Part shown: positions 1-13,584 of the stretch, in pieces
Position numbering within the stretch: the first letter of the stretch is position 1
Layout: each line of letters begins with the position of its first letter
DNA from: Lateolabrax maculatus
Taxonomy: Eukaryota > Chordata > Actinopteri > Acropomatiformes > Lateolabracidae
Direction of reading: 5' to 3'
Length of the DNA stretch: 64,000 bases
Assembly: GCA_031216445.1 (NCBI GenBank)
Contig: CM062211.1
Location: 16,824,001-16,888,000 of the forward strand
Program-made: the position numbers and the translations under genes
The notes under the pieces: model-generated
What the model was told of the DNA's origin: nothing
What the model saw: the letters and a program-made list of their open reading frames with translations, nothing else
Database searches by the model: none

Positions 1-1140
1 GTTATCGTGTAACTAATTTAAAATATATGTGTAAAAAAATAAAGAGCCTTTCTACCACCAGAGGCCATAGAAATAAAGATTGAATTAAAATAAAAATAAA
101 TTAAAAAGCTTTTATTGTGTTGCTTTAAAGCGTCAGTCTGTAATTCAACTGTAAAAGTCGAAGTAGATGACCCACCAACATAATTCAAACTGGGTTTTCA
201 CAAAGAATAAGTCTTATTAAATATGAGAATTGTCCATATATATATATGAAAAAAAGTAAAACAAAATCTAATGAAATGTTCTAATTTCAGATTGAGCAAG
301 ACTGATAAATTAGCCAGGCTTCATTGCAGATATGTGATGGCCAATAAGTAACAAAAAAAGAAATGCAGTACAGAAGATGATATGTTTGTAACAGAAAATT
401 TGTTTCAAACATTAGGGTACTTGGGTCAGTGCCAAAGGGCTGTGCAGGAGATAAGTAGAAAGTAACAATTATTTTACAGGGTTTTTTTAATGCTCATTTT
501 AATTCTAAAGAACAAGACAACCTCTCTTTTGAGCCATTCTTCCCTAATTAACATGATAACAAATGAAAGAAACTACGATCACTTTAGACAAATGAAACAC
601 CCCAATTTTATCGTGTCATACTTGCATATTCAGGAATTTGAAAGTAAGCCTCAGTAAAAGGATGACATTAAACAATTTCATATTAAAATTAATTTCTATA
701 ATACCAACTTTCTTAACTCTTCCATTTCAGACCTATTTTCTTGTAACAAAAATGGCTAAAAGAACGAACCCTAAAACACAAAAATAGCCTCTAAACAACA
801 ATGAACGTTCAAGCAAGGTCTTACCAGTTAAACAACATTTCAAGGCTCTATAGATAATGACAATTAAAAGTTTACTGCATGTCATATTATTTCTACATCA
901 AACACTCAATAATGAGCAGTTTTCTAGGCCTTCTTCTATTTTACTTTTCAGCATAAACCAACGTGTGTTAAATGACCACACACACTAAAATATACATTTA
1001 ACTGGAAATATTACTGAAGAAATTAAGAAAAGGGGGTTACATGTAAAACAAAACATATATGAAAGCGAATTATTGTTATTTTCCACATTAAATTGTGCTA
1101 AATGTTGTTTTTTAATGGGTTTCCATACAAAAACGACCTC
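1..1140. other. AT-rich non-coding sequence upstream of tbc1d30
   Basis: I see no gene here. The sequence is AT-rich with stops in every frame and no splice-bounded open segment. Short A/T runs occur around 30-110 and 240-260. It ends where base composition shifts towards GC at the tbc1d30 promoter. Confidence 0.6.
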
Positions 1141-1566
1141 CTAACATAGCCCTAAAACACGGAAGCTGATTGGTCGAGATGTTTTTAGCTGCTCCCTGAT
1201 TGGTCGAGATGTTTTTAGCTGCTCCCTGATTGGTCGATCCATCTTCCCCGGGCACCTGCTGCACCTGTCGCGCGACCTGCAGAAAGTTCGTTGGGAAGTT
1301 TGGGCAGAGTGGGCTGGTCCATTGTTCCGTGCTGGCGGAGGGGGGAGTGGAACGTCGCGCCCGGTGCCTTCAGGAAGGAAACTGAGGGCCTGTCAGACGG
1401 GTCTCCACCTTTTTTTGAGGAGAGGAATGGATCGCTCCAGGAAACTCGTCCGCGAGACGCTCGGAAGAAAGTTTAAAAACTTCGGCAAAATGACGACACG
1501 CACGTAGAGGAGCGAGCGAGCCGGAGCGAGTTTCCCGTTTAATAAATTAAAAAAAAAAAAAAAAAA
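1141..1566 (+). promoter_or_regulatory. tbc1d30: tbc1d30 upstream promoter and 5' leader (long form)
   Basis: This is a GC-richer block just before the long-form start codon. A 30-bp unit beginning CTGATTGGTCGAGATG is repeated directly at 1166-1195 and 1196-1225, with a third partial copy at 1226-1238. Each copy carries ATTGG, the reverse of a CCAAT box (1169-1173, 1199-1203, 1229-1233), a classic NF-Y site. E-box-like CACCTG motifs follow near 1254-1267. I see no TATA box. An uninterrupted A run (1549-1567) lies directly against the ATG. The promoter role is inferred from position and motifs; the transcription start is not known. Confidence 0.6.
1166..1238 (+). repeat. Tandem 30-bp repeat carrying CCAAT boxes
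   Basis: Two full 30-bp copies and one 13-bp partial copy, apparently identical by eye. The ATTGG cores are exactly 30 bp apart, close to three helical turns. Confidence 0.9.
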
Positions 1567-2077
1567 ATGGCGTCGGAGGTGGAATTAAACGGGAATCAAC
1601 TTTTGGAAGTTGACATATGCGACGGCGGCGTGTGCTCCGAGGACGAGAGCGGCGTGTTTGTGAACTCTGCCGCCTCCCACCAGGATGATTTTTCCGGCTT
1701 CCAGCAGTGGACGAGCCCCGCCGAGTCACCGACTGACACATCATCACCTCCGGCACAGCGGGTCCCCGGAGAGCCCGGAGCCCCGCCCGGCACCGGTACC
1801 GCCGCCCGGAGGACCAGCGCGGCCGCTGACAGCGACTCCGAGTCCGCGGGAGATGCAGTGAGAGCGGGCAGGGCTTCCATCGTGGACTGCCTGCTGGTGG
1901 AGCTGTATGAGACGTACAGTGGAGGCAGCAGGAGGAATGTGGACAGCTGGGACAGCTCCACGGAGGCGTCCGGATCCGATGCCTTCCTGGGCCGCAGTAA
2001 CTCCGGGTCCAGCTTCCTGCAGGAGCTCCAGGAGAAGCACACCAGGCGGCATCAGATGAACTACCTGGCCCAGAAAG
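1567..2077 (+). CDS. tbc1d30: tbc1d30 exon 1 (long form), residues 1-170
   Basis: ATG at 1567 with A at -3 and G at +4. The first ~100 residues are acidic and Ser/Pro-rich. Two blocks then match the human long form: a segment containing DSSTEASGSDAF, and the end of the exon, LQELQEKHTRRHQMNYLAQK. It ends at the donor AAAG|GTGAGG with one base of a split codon. Confidence 0.9.
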
Positions 2078-5000
2078 GTGAGGGGTGATGGGGTATGTGT
2101 TTGTGTCTTGAGGAGCGTCCTCAACAGGTCCTGTTTCTCCTTTGGCATAAATCAAGTCACTTTTTAAATCATATTCAGTCACAAATTTCCCTCTGAAGAT
2201 TTTACAATCTGTGCAACATACACAACCCTTTAGCCATAGACCCTGACTGTTGTAGGCTAATTAAAAATTATGATTTCACTTGGTAGAAAGGATCATTGCT
2301 GCATGTTTGTGTTTACTCTTTGGCATCCATTATATATATTTATGTATCCATTTATAATCCACATTTTAGTTTTCACAAATCCACCTGTTGTAGAAACTGA
2401 TGTGCCAAAATAAATGTTATGTGTCTTTTTCACATTTAAATCCAAGTCATTTGTGTTGATTTACTTAGTTTAGGAAGTGGCTGCCACTGGCATATAACAA
2501 ATGGTATGTCACGGCTGTACCACAGGTGGCATCTCCACCGTGTGGTTGACACTCACTGCCATCACCCACGTGCTTTATTGCAGGGAATATGTTCACAAAC
2601 TACATTTCAATGCCTCAGGCAGCACAGATGTCTAGATACCTCCAAACATTTACTACAGGGGTTTTTTCCCGACTATGTTTACCTTGGCAAAGAGATGCAT
2701 CCTGAGTAAATAAGGCCCACTGTAGGCAGAGGAGCTGTATGTACTAAACAAGCTGTGACTAGACATTTGGTAATAATGCAGGAATCTAACAAAATATATA
2801 TTATTGGTAGCGGCTTGATTATTGGATATGGGGACAAATGTTCATCATCATACAAATGCAAACTTATTATTAGGGATGGAGCGATCCAACATTTTCTCTC
2901 CCAGAACAGACTCTGATACTTAAACTCAGGATATTTGCAGATACTGAATGCCAATCATGCCAATGTTTTGCTCTCTTTTGGCCAATTTTAAAATCTGTAT
3001 ACCAGCTGCTCGGATCTCGTTGAGATGAGATGATTAAGACAATATTATGCACCAGAAATTGCTGTGGTGCTAAAAATGACTGAAGGAACATATAACTGAA
3101 TTTTATTATGTCATTCACAAAGAAACTGTATTTAATGTGCTTTAGTTACGTCTGGCTAACACCTGATCTGCTTAATAGGGTCCGTTTAGGGGCTTTTACA
3201 ACATAATTTGTTAATTAATTGTGAATAGGCTTGTGGTAGCCATGACTTGTGGTAATAAATGATCCATCCATTAATGATTATTAACAGTGTGTGTACATGT
3301 ACAGTTAGTGTTGTTGTTGCCTTCAAGTCATCTTAGAAACAGACAGGAAACAGTATGAGAGAAATGTAATAACATAAGACTCAAATGCACCATCATTAAT
3401 TTGATTAGTTTAGTGAGCTGAGTCTGTAATGACTGGTATGTGTAACTTGTTTATCAGTATGTAGCTGGCATGTCTTCAAGAGTTCACTGTGATCAGATAT
3501 CAGGAGATGCCAAACCGGCTGGAGAACAGACACACAGTATGCAGACCTTCACCTACACAAACACGTGTGCTGACAGCTTATTTGCTGCACCTCAGTGTGT
3601 GCTACGGTGTCGCCTCGGAGTCTTGAAAGGCATGTTGCTGTAGTGCCACGCCGCCATTGTTTCCTCTGTTCAAGTGGAATCCTTCAGTAAACACAGCCAG
3701 GCCCGTGAGTTCAGTGTTTGCCTTCTACACATGTGAGGCTCCGTCAAGTTGAACAATGCGGAGAGGGCTGCCACTCAGGAAGAGGAAATGATGATAACGA
3801 TAAAGCCTAAAAAAACAGCTGAAACATGTGAATACTTCTAATGTGTTTAGTCAGGGATTAATGGCCCTAATGGTGAAGTTTTGGTGCCCTTGGCGGGTAA
3901 TATACATGTGGTGACTGGTCAGCAGGGGGATATAATGAAAGTAAGGAAGCTTCTTAGGGGGCTTTCCAAGTCTCTTAAATTGCATCCACGTTTCTTTCAC
4001 TTTCTCTCACTGGAAATGATTTATAAGGCTAAATGTCTTAGGGAAAGTTGAAATGATGTAATTCATATCCAACCCGTTGCTCAGGAATTATTAATTATGA
4101 AAATGAAGATAAATGACAAAAAGTGTTTCTAGCTGACAGACAGACTCTCCTACTCTACTTTACTCAGGGATGTTGTGATGTTTCAGATCAGTGTGGTCAG
4201 CTGCATCGTCCAATCATTAACCGATATCCAATAAGGGGGCGTGTCGGCCGTTAAAAGACTTCTGTGGAGGAATGCTCTGTATCCTCGCCGAGGAGCGAGG
4301 AAATATCAAATAAGAGACTTGAGATGTACCCTTACAGTGTCCTTGAGTCCCACCTACTGGGCATTGTCTGAAGGTGACCATGACCTTTGACCTCCCGGAG
4401 AAGAGCGTGATGTGAAAGGTCAACTTCCAAGGAAAGGGTGGAAATTTAGATGAATCTGTAATGAGCAAGTATCTGGTATTTTCACTTGATACAACACCAA
4501 AGAGATTATCTAATCATAAAAACTACATTTTTGTCCTTTTGATTTCTTTGAGAGCAACAATAGTAATAATTTTTGATTCTGATTAGCCTTATTTCTAGCA
4601 GATGGCAGTTTTACTGTTAGGTTGTGTTTTATTAGTGTTTTTACTGGTGTTATTGTTTACCTTTTTGTTTTTATGCTTGAATCCTTGGATCTTTAGTTAA
4701 GTTGTCGCAGAAAAAACATAATTTGAACATAATTCACAGCATTGTGCCTTTTTTTTATTTTACACAAGAAAAATAAAAACAATGATGCTCTGTCCTTCAG
4801 ATCTGTGTCACCTTCAGCTGAAAATCTGATTTTCTTCAGCCTAAAACATGTTGACTCCATAAATGGGAGGAGGGTGTGTGTGTTTATGTGGGGCGGTGTT
4901 CTGGTTTTCATTTCTTCTTTGCCTGCAGCTTGGAAAACAGACCAATGACTGTGATATTCTGATCTAACAGTGGAGTGCAGACGTCACGTGTTATTTCAAA

Positions 5001-8000
5001 CTACATTAAGCAGCTTTATTTATAAGACATCGTATTTTAAATGGACCTGAACGGATGTTTGTCTGTGCCATGACTCTGAAACAGATGTGAAACACAACAA
5101 CAACAAAGAAAAAAACATTGTTTTTGGAAAAATTGAAAAAACCTTTTTATAGAGGAAATAAACACAGATCACCTGGTGATCAGTTTCATTTATTTGGACA
5201 ATATTGACTGGAAAAAAAAAAACACTAATGAGTGATGCATTTATGTGCTGGTGAGAAAGTCTGACATCCATTTTTGTAGCTTGTTCATGTGGAACTTGTG
5301 AGTGGGGAAAACAGCTTCTATATTAGTTTTAGGAAACATGATTATATATAGGTTTACATCAATGCTATGACAACCCTGATTAAACATGCATATTTCTGTG
5401 TTTGTATCTTTTTCTGTTTGCTTTTTCAGCCCCGGAGGAGCTGCATTCAATCATCCAAGAGGTCAAATATCGCACAAGCCTGCAGTCGGCCAAGCTGATT
5501 CGCCAGCTGAGGAGACGGGACCGACTTTGCCACAAACTGCAGAAGAACTACGACATTATCACAGCTTGCCTTCAGGCCGTCTCACAAAAACGACGTAAGA
5601 ATACACAGTTCATCTTTTGCTTTAATGCTAAAAAAAAAAAAGAAATTTGCTGTTAGATTCCTCACATATTGTAGTTTTATGCTTTCATGTGTTTCTACAA
5701 GTGTTTGATACGATCAGCTGCTTTACAAACATCACAGGGTAAAAATCCAGAGTAAACACATTTGGAAATGTGTTTTTATACAATAAAAAGTTCAACATTT
5801 CCAGAAGGGTGAATGCATTTGCATGGTACTATAGATCTACAGGTTTGTACACTATATAGGACCCAGTCCTAGTTGTCATATCACATGTAGTATGAAAATA
5901 GCTCTCAAATTTACATAATGGACCAGTGTGACATAGACCTTAAGCGCATGACCATGGAGGAGGCATATATTAATTTTCATATCCCAATCTCCCTGCCCTT
6001 CTGCTCCAAAACAGCCTGTGAAATAATTAAAATTCAACTGGCTGTTCTGTTGTGTAAGAGACGTTTGGAAACGTCAAGGGAAGAGATTATGAATTTAGCC
6101 TTATTCTATACGTGAAATTAAATATCCTTACTATACTAATTTGTATTTGGGAGAATAACAAATACATTATGTCAACATATTTAAGAACTAACTTTTGTCA
6201 GAGTTCAAGAGCTTTTTCTTGACACAATTCGCCATACAATCAGCCTTTTATTCTCATAATGTAAGTACAGAAAGGATTCTCTCTACAGGTGTGCAGAGTG
6301 GCGGTTTTTGTGGTTGATTGATCTTGAACTCTTTCCAGATGAAGAAAGAAGAGCAATGATTCAACAAAGTTAAACGTACCTGAAGGAATTTAGTTGCTTT
6401 GACTGTTAACTGTTTTCTGTCAACATGCAGCTTGATGTCTTACAAGGAGGTAGAGTTTACAGTAACATATTGGGGTTTTCAGTTCCATTATTTCCAGTAC
6501 AGCCAGTGTTTCACACAGCTGTACTGTCAGTCCCTCACAGGCGACATTAATACAGTACTGTGGAGCCAACATGGCTGCTGTTGAAAACTACAAAGGCTTC
6601 CTGTCGTTGTTTACAAATGACAAATAAACTTCAGTAATTGACTAAGTTTAGACAAGCAGCTTCCAGCATCAGCATTTTTACTTTCACATCATAATCACAA
6701 GCCAGTTTATGACTTAATTTTCCCTAATTGGCTAAAAAAAAATGACAGGCCACGTGTTGAATACCCCAACGTTTTGGTTTAGAAGAACTTGACATTTAAA
6801 TGTATTGCAGCTACATTAATCAAAGCAAAGATGTCTAAGTGTAATTTCTACACATTTTCAACATTTCAATGTTATTTGATTCATGTCACATGCTTATTGA
6901 GAAAAGATATTTCCTACTGGAGTTTTAACAATTCAATAAAAACACAAGTCAGTGGTTTTACTTTCAGTAATGTTAAAGTAAACTTGTTTCTAGGGTCATT
7001 AATCTATATGTATTATTGACTTCTATGTTTTATCTATTGAGGGAATTGCAATTTACAGTCGGCTTAAGACGGAGTGAGTAAGCTCATATTTCCATGATGG
7101 CAAACAAATTAGAGTTGTTATTCAGCAGTTATCCAATTGAAACACCTAGAGACAAGATCATTTATGATGACGCACTGCTGGTTATGGAACATTTTCATCA
7201 AGGCCTTTTCTTTGTTATCATCCTCCTGACTGCAGATATTGATTCAGAATATCATTAATACTCAGGATGTGTTTTCCATTCAGGAAGCACTTACTGTACC
7301 TGTGACACTGACTCATAATGTCATGCATCATAGATGTGAATTCATAACGTTATTTCTTTAATTGCTTTTCATTTTTCAGCAAGTTGCATAGTGAAGTATG
7401 TGACTGTGCAGAATCAGTCTTTCCTAAATCGTAGGGTTAGTATAGTTTACTGACTTGTATCTGGCTTCTAGGTAAATGTTTGTGAGGTAACATTCATTGT
7501 TTGAATCCCAGGTAAGGAGAGTTAATCACCCTTAGAGTCATAGTACGTTAGTCCTTTTAAGATGTGAGTTTGGCTTCTATTCAGTTTCTGACATCATAAT
7601 TATCAGGACGCTTTTTTAAAAAATTTTACCTTTGCAAAAAGATAATTTAGTTCACCTGAGATGGGATGGTATCTTAAGATAACAAAGTCTTGAGATAATG
7701 GGGCGAAAATAATTATCAGCAATCATTGCTGCTCTCGGCTTCCACGTACACTGTTATTAAACATCAAGGCTGCAACTAACGATTATTGTCTCAATTAATC
7801 TGCTGATTATTTGCTGAAGTAATTGTTTCTCTTAAAAAAACAAGCTCCCAGATCCCAGGTTGCAATCTTGAGGTAGCTTGTTTTATCCAACCAGCGGTCC
7901 AAACCTCTAAGATATCCAGTTAACTCAAGAAAGTGGGTTAATATTCAAATGTGAGAATCTTTTTGGGGCTTTTTCCCTTAAATAATAACTTAATCTAATC

Positions 8001-11000
8001 AAACAATTGTTTCAGCTCCACTAAATATACTAAATATTTGGGACTTCTTCCCGATTTAAGTTCTGCCTCTTTGCAAAGCATAAAATCCATCTCTACATCT
8101 ACTCCCCTGTGCTCGGTGCAATCAATAAGCAATAATGGATTTCACCTTGATCCACTTCACTAGTGAGAATAGCAACTCATCCAGTCATCAGTCATTTAGC
8201 TGGACATAAAATCTTCTCCTTGTTTCCTGGTTAGTTACATCTCCACTCCTCTCTCACTCTGGGTTAAGGAAACAGAAATCCATCCCTTTCTCCCTTTCTC
8301 CCCTCTCCTCCACCATTACCTCATCCTTCTCTGTCTCCTCCCCACGTGTCTGTCCCTCCTACCGCATCCCTCCATCCTTGCACCTCCTCCTGGTGACGCC
8401 AGACCGGAGGAGGATGAGGAGGTGTGCAGCATCAGCATCAGCAGCTGCAGCACCACCGAGCACAAGCGGCAGAAATCGTTATTTCCCCCTGAACCGATCG
8501 GCTATTTTTGACATTTTCTATATTTGATGAAGCCTTTTGATTCGCTTGAACGCTGCTTGGACGTTGCTGTAGCTCTGAACGATGAACAGAAGCTCTGTCT
8601 GGTTTAAGTCGGAAACACAAGTCATCACCGGAAGAGCTTTGAAACACGGTAATCAGTTTAATCGATCAATTATTAACGTCTTGGAGGAGAGCGTTTAGAG
8701 GAGCAGCTGCGTCTCTGTTCAGGAAGGAAGACTTGAAGGAGGATTATTAAACGATGAGGTGATCGCACGGTTTGATTTCCCGATGAGGCAGGAGCGGCCC
8801 CCCGCCGCCGGCAGGAGGCCGAGGGCGGGCGTGAAGCAGCGGCATCAGGGAGCGGGAGGGGTCGGTAACATCATCAGCAACGTCCTGAAGAAACGGAACG
8901 GGATATCCAGGAGCGCGCCCCGGCTGCTCTGCACCTTAGAGCCAGGTGACCCGTCCACACGCATGTCCGCTTACTGATGGGTTCCTGTGCAGAGGCACTG
9001 CATGGCACTGTTCTTAATGAGCTTTTAAACAATATCTGGAGCAAAGTAGTATCCCACTGAGATGAATGCATGGATATTATTCGGCTCAATTTACACAATG
9101 GCTCATTTCATTCTACAACTGTATGTACCTAAAATTTGCAAGTAATTGTCATATTTAAGCAAATTAGATTGTTAAAGTTATAATATGAGATGATCAAAAT
9201 GATGGCTGATATATTAGACCATCATGTAAGTAATTATAGCCTGATATAAGATGATAGAGATAGAAGATTATACCTCCATCATTAGTCTACTGTTAATATT
9301 TTGCTGTATTGCAAATATTTTCATGACTGTATCCTATTGGCTATTACAAAGCAATGATCCAATTTTCCCAAAAGGCTCTTAATGTGTCAGATAAGGTCAT
9401 TTTCAACAGAGGGCAACAGAGTCAACAGAGACTTAGCTTATTTAAAATCAAATCATGAGAGCATACAGGGCAGCGATAATGTATCACACTGAGCAAATAA
9501 CTGAGGAGATATCAGTTTTCACTCATAACTTCTTATTTCTATAAATACTAGATATGTAGGCAGCAGAGACATCCAGATGAGCACACCTTTGACAAGTCAT
9601 TTACAGAAATAGATGTCTCATGGTACCATGTACAACATTAAAGTGAAGAACACATTAATGCATCAATAATTATAACAATAATCTATTATTCTGCAATGGG
9701 TCATTCATAATGACAACTTTTACTTTTGGTACTTTAAGTATATTTTGATGGTAATACTTTTGTACTTTTAAATAAAACATGTTTTGAATGCAGGACTTTT
9801 ATTTGTAACAGTATGTCCACACTGTGGTAGTACCACTGCTTCCTCCCAGTAGTCTTATACATCCTCCAGCTGGGTTCATTTCAATTAATTTCAGCTCTGG
9901 ATGGATTAAACTGTCCCTTATTATAATGGAGGGCAGCCTGACTTCTCTAATGTTACCAACCTCAGCTGAACACACGCTTTGTGTCAGTGGTGTTGGTTTA
10001 AATTGAGACAGGGAAGTAGGAGGGTTTTCTGTGTTAATCCTCTCCCAAAGCTCCGAGAGGAAACCGCAGAATAAAGCTGCGTTCATCCAGAATGGCGCAG
10101 GACAAAACGACAGAGGCGGACCATGCAGGTTAAACACCCATTTGATCTTATCTGAGGGACTTTTATTATAGGGAAAATGACGTTGTTCATACTTGTAGTG
10201 CGATCTGCTGCGGTTTGAGAGACCGACTGAACCTCCAGAGACTCTGCTGGATCTGCAGGAGAGAGAAATGGCCGCTGTTGGCCCGGAGCCGAAACATATC
10301 AGGACCTTGCCTCTTAACTTCAGATCAAAGTTTAATTTCCGTTTGGTCTTCGGGAGGGTTTAACATACTGCCTAAATATTCTCTAAAGATGCGTGTGTGT
10401 GTGCGTGCAAAGAGATTTTACTGTCGGATTTTAAGGACAGAGGCGGAGACTGACGCGCGGATTCAGCACCAGGCGGAAGTGGACAGCGACTCTGACGTGA
10501 AGCGTCTCAGAGCATCAAACTGATCAGAAATCTATGATTAATATGGAAACTATAGCATTAAATCCCTTGGTTTTTTCGTGGTTGACTATATACACATTTC
10601 TTTTAGGAGCTTAATGTACAGGTCAAAGAACACTATCAGTGTCAGGTGACATTTCTGGATCTGATTATGCCATGAAGTGTTACATAATGTCAGTTTACCG
10701 ACCTTTATATTTATGGATAAGTCTGCCACAATTCAGTTTATCATCTGCAAACATCGTTTTGGGAAATTACTAGTTGTTTGTTATAGGACGGATTTAACTT
10801 AAATTAATGTTTTGCCAAAGGATTTTGGTTTGCCTCGATGATCATTTCATTATTGCATTCACAATATTCGTTCAGCTAAAGCTGCTTGATGCCTCCTGGA
10901 CTCTGCATATCCCCTCAGCTTAAAATTCTCTTGATTACTTTTAAACTAAGACAAAGCAGGTCATGCTTGTTCTGTTTCAGCTTCCAAAAATGTGGAACAA

Positions 11001-13549
11001 ACTGTCTCTTTGTATAAAGTCAGTATCACATCCAAAAGCTTTTGAAACAATCATGTTCTTTGTATTTTATGTTGTTTTAATTCTGGTCTGACACATAGTT
11101 GGGGTCTTGTCATTGGTTGTTATTTTGGTCATAATATCTGGTCAACAAAAAGCTGCTTGATGCCATTTTAGGTACAGACGGAGCCTCTTGAACCCAGATA
11201 ACCTCCTTATTATTCCCTTCATGTAGCTTCTATGTCTGAAAAATATTTTTCCCACATTGAGTGACAACTTCACAATATATTCTGCATCAGTGAAACTATC
11301 TGTCAAATCAGCAAAGCATCGGCAGGCGTCTGGTGACACACGTGATGTTTACATTGTGTGTTCATTCTCTATATGTTATGTTTTTTATGATTTCACCGTT
11401 GCATCATATTCTAGATAAGATAGAAATGTATTCACCCTAAAGGGCATTTTTTATGTCAAAGATGCTTAATATGCATAGTAAATTCTATGTATATTATCTA
11501 CACATACATAGTAAAACATAATAAATATGCAATAGATGTTTTGTGCATCATTTTATGCATATTTTCCCAGATTTATGTTCTGTACAGTAACTTTGGGATG
11601 TTGACGAGTACAATGATAGTCACCCAGATCTGGTTCAAGACAAGTCTGACCAGGTGTCTCTGTTTGTTTGTAGGAGTTGACACAAGGCTGAAGTTTACCA
11701 TTGAACCGTCGCTTGGAAAGAATGGATTCCAGCAGGTAAGCACTCTGAAGATATGCTTCAACCCACCGGTTCAGTTTAAGATTCAGCAGAGAGCCACAAT
11801 AGGTCTGACACTGTTTACTGTATGTTGTATGTATACGTGTATGTATATATGTTCTAATGTGGGAGTGGATGTGATAATGCTAGATTTTTAAGCTTGAAAT
11901 TGCTCTTTTCTAGTCAGTAAATAATAAAGTATAATTACAGTGAGTATTAATAAGGTATTGCTGGGTTACACTTAGTCACCCATGGTCTTAGTGGGAGTGT
12001 GCTGGTTAATTAAAAGGGTAAATAGAACAGTGTGTGTTTTCTTCCCCACAGTGGTATGACGCCCTTAAAGCTGTGGCAAGGCTCCCTACTGGGATCCCAA
12101 AGGAATGGAGGAAGAGGGTATGTAACTTAAACTAATTATAACCCATAGAATTGTTAGGACAATTATCTTTTTGTGGCAATTTAGTAATTTGCTCCATTCA
12201 CTGAGCTACACAGGGAATGTGCTGAGCTATAAGATTATTTTGAAATCGTAAATTTAGTAACCTCAGTGCAGCCTTGTAATTGTTGCATGTTCAGTAAATG
12301 TTTGTATAGACAACCCTTGGGTGTTTCCTCTGTTTGGGCCAGACATATCTTCCATATAAAAAAAATACATTTTGATAAATAAGGCCTTATGCATTTCTCT
12401 TTTTTGTTTGTGTCTGTTTTGAAGCCAGCAGGTATTTAGTAGAAGACAGTGATGACACAGTTGTGCTATTACAAGAAAAGTCTGTTTTCTTTATTATTGT
12501 CAACCTACAAACAGAGCTTTACAGTCTTGAGAGAGATATGCAGAGGCACCATGCCTACAATGCTCCATTTAGCTCTTAACTATGTCTCTTGGGAAGAGAG
12601 AACAGGGAAGTGGAGGTGATTACTTTCATCTCAGGAGGAGTTGAACAGTGAACTCTTGTCTCTCTCCTGAACTTAAAACACAAACTGAATCAATGTGAAC
12701 AAGAGGCCTCTTACACAAGCGCTGAAAGAAAAAGAAACCTGACATTAGTCTGAAAGGTAAAGTAGGAAAAACTAAATATTTGTTCACATGACCCAGTAGG
12801 GAAATGGAAATATGGATGTCTGTCCTGATATGTTAACCCTTTCTCCTCGAGGTTTAGTTAAGCTGTTGAATTCATTCTATGATTGATGTGGTTCCTTGTG
12901 TATCTGCTGGTGTTTCTCTGCAGGTTTGGCTGACTCTAGCAGACCAGTACCTCCACAGTATCTCTATTGACTGGGAGAAGACGCTTCGTTTTGCCTTTAA
13001 CGAGCGTAGCAACCCAGACGATGACTCCCTCGGCATCCAAATCGTCAAGGTAGTCAGATTGTGTTGGGGTGTTGGGGGATGAGATGAATGTGTATGAAAG
13101 AAATCAGAAAAATGTGACCGTGAAGCGCACAGTGTCTGTTAGAGGATGTTTGCTTATGAGTGTGCGTCAGAGAACGGGAGGACTGCATCATGGAAACACT
13201 GCAGCTGTTTTCTATTTCTCAGTGACTCAGAGATTCAACAGAGTAATGTCAATGTTTCTATCGACAGGGCAAAGTCCAATCATCAACTTCTCTGTGTTTG
13301 CCTTCCCATCAATGTCTTATAATAAATAAAATAATCCATACTCTACATCTTTCTACTATCCAGGACCTGCACAGAACAGGCTGCAGTTCTTACTGTGGCC
13401 AGGAGGGGGAGCAGGACCGGGTGGTGCTGAAGAGGGTGCTGCTCGCTTACGCCCGCTGGAATAAAACTGTGGGCTACTGCCAAGGATTCAACGTACTGGC
13501 TGCACTCATACTGGAAGTTACTGAGGGCAATGAGAGCGATGCACTCAAG

Positions 13550-13584
<35 letters not shown>

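Noticed and set aside
1547..2182. 211-codon open frame on the - strand
   Set aside because: Antisense shadow of tbc1d30 exon 1; Ser/Arg/Pro-rich with no domain, and it runs through the A tract.
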